Below, piece by piece: positions 60,351 to 64,000 of a stretch of DNA of 64,000 nt. Every line of letters begins with the position of its first letter. The first letter of the stretch is position 1. The notes under the pieces were generated by a model that was given only the letters and a program-made list of their open reading frames with translations, was not told the origin of the DNA and did no database searches. Source of the DNA: Heterohyrax brucei (lineage: Eukaryota > Chordata > Mammalia > Hyracoidea > Procaviidae); assembly GCA_028571685.1 (NCBI GenBank), contig CM053144.1, forward strand, positions 98,858,171 through 98,922,170. The letters run 5' to 3'. Position numbers and translations under genes: made by a program.

Positions 60351-60639
60351 AAGGTTTGTGCTGGCTTTTCCCATGTGTGCAGATCTGGGATGCTAGAAGA
60401 GCAGAGAGTTTCTAGTATGGGAAATGCTTTAATCTCTAGTCCCAGCCAAGAAGCACTGAGTACATACCAAGTGTTTCCTCTTCCTCTTCATTCATGAGCC
60501 TTTTGAAATAACAATGAACAAGTTCCCCTTAAAGAAATCACACTGAGTTATAGGAAATTTTACCATCATAACTTTTTAAATTGACACACACATATATGTA
60601 CGTATTTTTAGCTCACTATTAAAATTAAAAACAAAACAC

Positions 60640-60835
60640 TGGATCATTTCTATCATTTTTCTATAGCACGTCACGTTTTTCAACGTACTCTCACAATTGC
60701 TGTATTTGATCCTCTCAATGGAGTTAGACAGGGGCAGTCTCAACATTCCCATTTCACAGGGGGAAGAACAATGGTTCACAGAGGCCAAAAATGATTTTCT
60801 CCTAAAAAGAGTCACTGAGTCCATACTAGACCCAG
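60640..60835 (-). repeat. MIR fragment
   Basis: Complement of MIR with cccatttcacagggggaaga and ccatactagacccaggtctt. Confidence 0.65.
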
Positions 60836-61204
60836 GTCTTTCAACTCTTAAACTGGTGCTCTCAAGGTATTAAGTGCCAAAGGATTACCCCAACAATAAC
60901 TTGTAGCAAATGGTATACATGCTTACGATCCTCCTTTTTTCCCCCAAACTGGCTCTGATGTGATCTTTTTAGTATATGAACACTAAAAAGGAGGTTACGA
61001 TTAAAAAGTATAATTAAGATGCAAAGTAGGCAATGTGAAGGAGACAGAAAGAAGCTGTAAAAAATGTATTACATGGGATGCATGCAGAACTTCAGAAGGA
61101 ACCTTTAAAGCTTCATACTTGAATCTCTTTAAGTACTTCGCTGTTTATCTCCCACAAACAACCTACCCAATATTCATGACTTCCCACAAAGCACTGTCTA
61201 GTTA

Positions 61205-61612
61205 TCTAGTGCTCCGGTAACAGAAATACCACAAGTGGATAGCTTTAACAAACAAAAATTTATTCTCTCACAGTTTAAGAGACCAGAGGTCCAAATGAAG
61301 AGCACCAGCTCTAGTGGAAGACTCTGTCAGTTTTGAGAGAACGTCCTTGTTACCAATCTTCTTCTAGTCTGGGAGGGAACCCTGGGTCTACAGGATGCAC
61401 TGAACTCACGGTGCTTTTTTCTTGGCTGCATGAAATCCATGTCTCTTTGCTTGATTCTTTTATAACTCAAGAGACTACTAAAAATACAACCTAATCTGTA
61501 GATTGAGTTCTGCCTCATTAACGCCATAGAGGTTAGGATTCATAGCACAGGGGATAATCACGTCAGATCACAAAACAGTGGACAACCACACAATACTGAG
61601 AACCATGACCTA
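61205..61612 (-). repeat. MaLR-type LTR
   Basis: The + strand begins tgctccggtaacagaaatac and ttattctctcacagtttaag, as MLT1-like ends read in reverse, and closes with gaaccatgacctaataaatt. Confidence 0.55.
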
Positions 61613-61619
61613 ATAAATT

Positions 61620-62350
61620 TCACAGCAGCTGTCAGTGCTCCCTCTCAACTTCTCTCTGCTGGGTTCAGTAAATAGTTGCTTGCAATGGCCACAGAGAACT
61701 CAGAGATAATACTTATGGTTATTGGGCTTATTAGAGAAGTAACAGGTTATAATTCAGGATCAAGATTAACAGGCTGTAAAACATGGGATCAGAACCAGGA
61801 AGCACACAGGCAAAGTCTTCCTTTGTCAGGGCAGGACAGCTGCCTCAGCTCCTTGCTGTACCTGGTTCTTTTCAACCCCTTGAAGCCAGGCCTCCTTGCT
61901 CAGCCCTCAAACCCCATCCCACTGAGGCCTGGCCTCTGTCTTGCTCACTCAAGCATTAAAAAGCTCTTCCACTCCACTAGGAAGTGCCTGGAAACACCCT
62001 ACTGTGCCAGCAAGACTCCTGGCCAGAAGGCAGTCAGGATGTACTACTGCTTCTCTCTTGGTAATAGTGAGGTCCCCTCTCCTCCCTCTAGAATGAGTTC
62101 ATTTTTAGCCTTGCAGGATGGCAAAACTGACCAATCATTTCATTAGGATTCCACATGTCTTACCTGCATCATCCTAGCCGTGGAAGGGTTCCACAGACCT
62201 CATTCATATCATTAGCAGGTGTTCAATTTCCTCGTAGGGCCACAAACACATTATTTGAATTGTCAGGCCTAATCATTCTGGGAGAATCATACAGATGATG
62301 GCTAAAAGGGCCTTATTAAGCAATTCACTGCACCGTAACACCTCTGACGG
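61620..62350. repeat. LTR-type repeat, uninterrupted copy
   Basis: Homologous to the split repeat at 17300-17734 plus 19700-20130: gggcttattagagaagtaac in its first part; catttcattaggattccaca, gcatcatcctagccgtgg and aaaagggccttattaagcaa in its second. The 156-codon open stretch at 61676-62146 lies inside it and is not considered a gene. Confidence 0.6.
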
Positions 62351-63140
62351 TGGGCTTTGTTCCACTATGAGATCAAAATTAAATCAAAATACACTTTAAA
62401 AATAATATTATGGGCCACTTTTTCAAAATAACTTTTGTAATTAAACATTAATTAATTGATAACCCAGGACACTGAACAAAATTTTGTTTAATTTTAGCTC
62501 CAATAGATTTTCCAGCCATTAAGTGTTTACTCTGATTTGATAAATTCCAAAACCAAAATTCCAGTGCCTACGTAATGGTGACCTAACATTCACATTACAA
62601 TCTTTCTACATCATATAACAGGCAAGTATAAGTACATGCTCCTAATTATATGGACATATCTCCGTATATATGTGTTACATATATACATAACACATTAATA
62701 AAGACAATATATCTTAGATGTAGTAAATGCAGCAGCTCATGGTGTAATCTGAGGAAATACGAAGTCTTAAGCTCTCAATACTCACAGAAATCAATACCTG
62801 AGTAATGGAACTGTGTATACACAACTTGTATATGGTATTATAGTCTGTTAGTTACTGAAATATCCAGAAGGCTTCCTTACAATGTAGGTTTCCTATAAGC
62901 CAAAACCTAGACCGTGAGGCCAGCCTGAGGGCATGATCACACTTAACAACAACTTGGTGAGTAATCTGCTAGGACTAGCAGCCTGAAACAATGAGATCAA
63001 TTTATATCCTAATAAAGACAATATTTTCTTAAAGAACCCTTGCCATGTGTTTACACAACTCTTATTCTTCCTTATTTCATTCATTAGGCACATTAAATAA
63101 AAATGTGTGAGGTTATCGGAAATAAAAACATATGTAAAGG
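62351..63140. other. Intronic DNA, nothing recognised
   Basis: AT-rich, with short ATATAC-like tracts near 62660-62700. Confidence 0.4.
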
Positions 63141-63662
63141 ATTACGGTGTAATGGTCAAGAGCAAGATTCTTGAAGGCCTGGGATTGAATCTTGATTCTA
63201 TGAATTCCTAGCTGTATGACTCAGAGGAAATTTTAGGTCTGAGTCACAATATTCTCACCTGCACATGGGAAAGGCAGCATAGTTCAGTGGTTAAGATCAG
63301 AGGTTCTGGAGTCAGACCACCAGACTAAAAATGTCCCAGCTCTGCCATCCCCTATCACTGGGACTTTGGGAAAGTCATTAACTTCTCTGTGCCTCAATTT
63401 CCTTATCTATAAAATGGGAACCAGAAGAGTAAATCCCTCATGAAGTGAATGGGAGGATTAAGTATATTAATGTGAAATACTCAGAAGAGTACCTTACTTA
63501 CAAAGCCACCTAAATGTTATTTATTGTGGTTGTCAATATTTTAATTCTCCGAGAACAGTCTCATAGAATTGTTGTGAGAACTAAATGAAATGATGAATGT
63601 AAAACACATAGCTCAGGTTTTGTATATCTAAGCATTCAATAAGTGGTAGTTACTTTATTGAA
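63141..63662 (+). repeat. MIR with a second MIR nested inside it
   Basis: The outer MIR is split into 63141-63269 (ggtcaagagcaagattct, tagctgtatgactcagagg) and 63545-63662 (gaattgttgtgagaactaaa, cattcaataagtgg). The inner one, 63270-63544, is complete (catagttcagtggttaagat to gtaccttacttac). Confidence 0.75.
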
Positions 63663-63730
63663 ATGAGGAATAAGTGACAGCCTTTGAAGAAGGGCACAGC
63701 AAAAATTCAAGGTATTAAAGAAAGCCCCAG

Positions 63731-64000
63731 GAAATAACTTAATAGCAGAAAACACCATAGAGTAATCTCACCTTTGTCTTAACAAAACATCTGTCATAAG
63801 ACAAGCCTAGGGACAACTTTGCAAATGACCCCTAGACCTTGACCACGGACAGCCTTGCAAGTGACCCCTAGACCTCGACCACATTTTACAACTAACAGGA
63901 ATTCCAGGTGGCCGTAACCAATCAATGTAAAGGTCAGTTCCCCCTCCCTGCTTTGTAATCTCACGACTTAAATACTGGGTGCTAAGGAAGCTCGTCGTCG
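63731..64000 (+). repeat. Probable LTR start, cut by window end
   Basis: The segment contains two 36-bp tandem units (63811-63846 and 63847-63882), a CCAAT-type motif (gtaaccaatcaatg near 63916) and a TATA-like cttaaatact (63967), the usual order of an LTR U3 promoter region. The rest lies outside the window. No viral coding sequence is visible. Confidence 0.5.

Larger units (their letters stand above)
50751..64000 (-). other. HMGN3: HMGN3 intron 1 (partial)
   Basis: The region from the exon 2 acceptor to the window edge is intronic if the gene structure matches other mammals. No exon ending in ATGCCxAARMGNAAR followed by GT, and no CpG-rich promoter stretch, was found on the minus strand. 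The first exon must therefore lie more than 13.2 kb upstream. Repeats in it are listed separately. Confidence 0.85.

Noticed and set aside
61676..62146. 156-codon open frame, the second longest in the window
   Set aside because: It lies wholly inside an LTR-type repeat whose relative at 17300 is not open in the same frame, and its composition is not protein-like.
50751..64000. Search for HMGN3 exon 1 and a CpG-island promoter
   Set aside because: No MPKRK-coding exon followed by a donor and no CpG-dense stretch was seen. It must lie beyond the window.

Overview
This is vertebrate nuclear DNA, almost certainly from an afrotherian mammal and most probably an elephant or a close relative. The evidence is the repeat content. 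About 33 copies or fragments of the tRNA-derived Afrotherian SINE (AfroSINE) can be read on both strands. There are also RTE/BovB-type LINE fragments, L1 elements whose 3' UTR and 5' end I associate with afrotherians, a lineage-specific mariner, and older mammalian repeats (MIR, L2, L1M/HAL1, MaLR-type LTRs). Family names for repeats come from recognition by eye, not from a database search, so boundaries are approximate unless a target-site duplication (TSD) is given.

The only protein-coding gene I can support is HMGN3, on the minus strand. Coding exons 2 to 6 lie at 50750-50700, 44247-44218, 40825-40775, 39570-39457 and 38903-38865. All have GT/AG splice sites and together encode 94 residues. 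The first coding exon (expected MPKRK) and the promoter lie beyond position 64000, because intron 1 runs off the right edge. The 3' UTR runs to a poly(A) signal at 38445-38440. An internal splice donor in exon 5 explains the truncated 77-residue HMGN3b isoform.

Layout. 1-38400: intergenic DNA downstream of HMGN3, built largely from nested transposons. Notable items are a tRNA-Gly-headed SINE (1925-2252), an RTE split by an L1 (8033-9600), a three-level nest of LTR, RTE and fold-back mariner (17300-20130), an L1 with a clean 14-bp TSD (20504-21716), and two oppositely oriented L1 5' ends (30037-31440 and 32750-34110), the second fused to an RTE fragment. 38400-50750: HMGN3 exons 6 to 2 and introns with moderate SINE load. 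50751-64000: part of HMGN3 intron 1, containing a near full-length decayed mariner (53521-54790), a HAL1/L1 ORF1-like stretch, several LTR-type repeats, a MIR nested in a MIR, and what looks like the start of an LTR cut off by the window end.

I found no CRISPR array, operon, functional RNA gene or intact transposon. Most open reading frames in the window fall in repeats or are chance openings. The most distinctive observations are architectural: the fold-back mariner, the two RTE copies that have both lost the endonuclease region, and the L1/RTE fusion.
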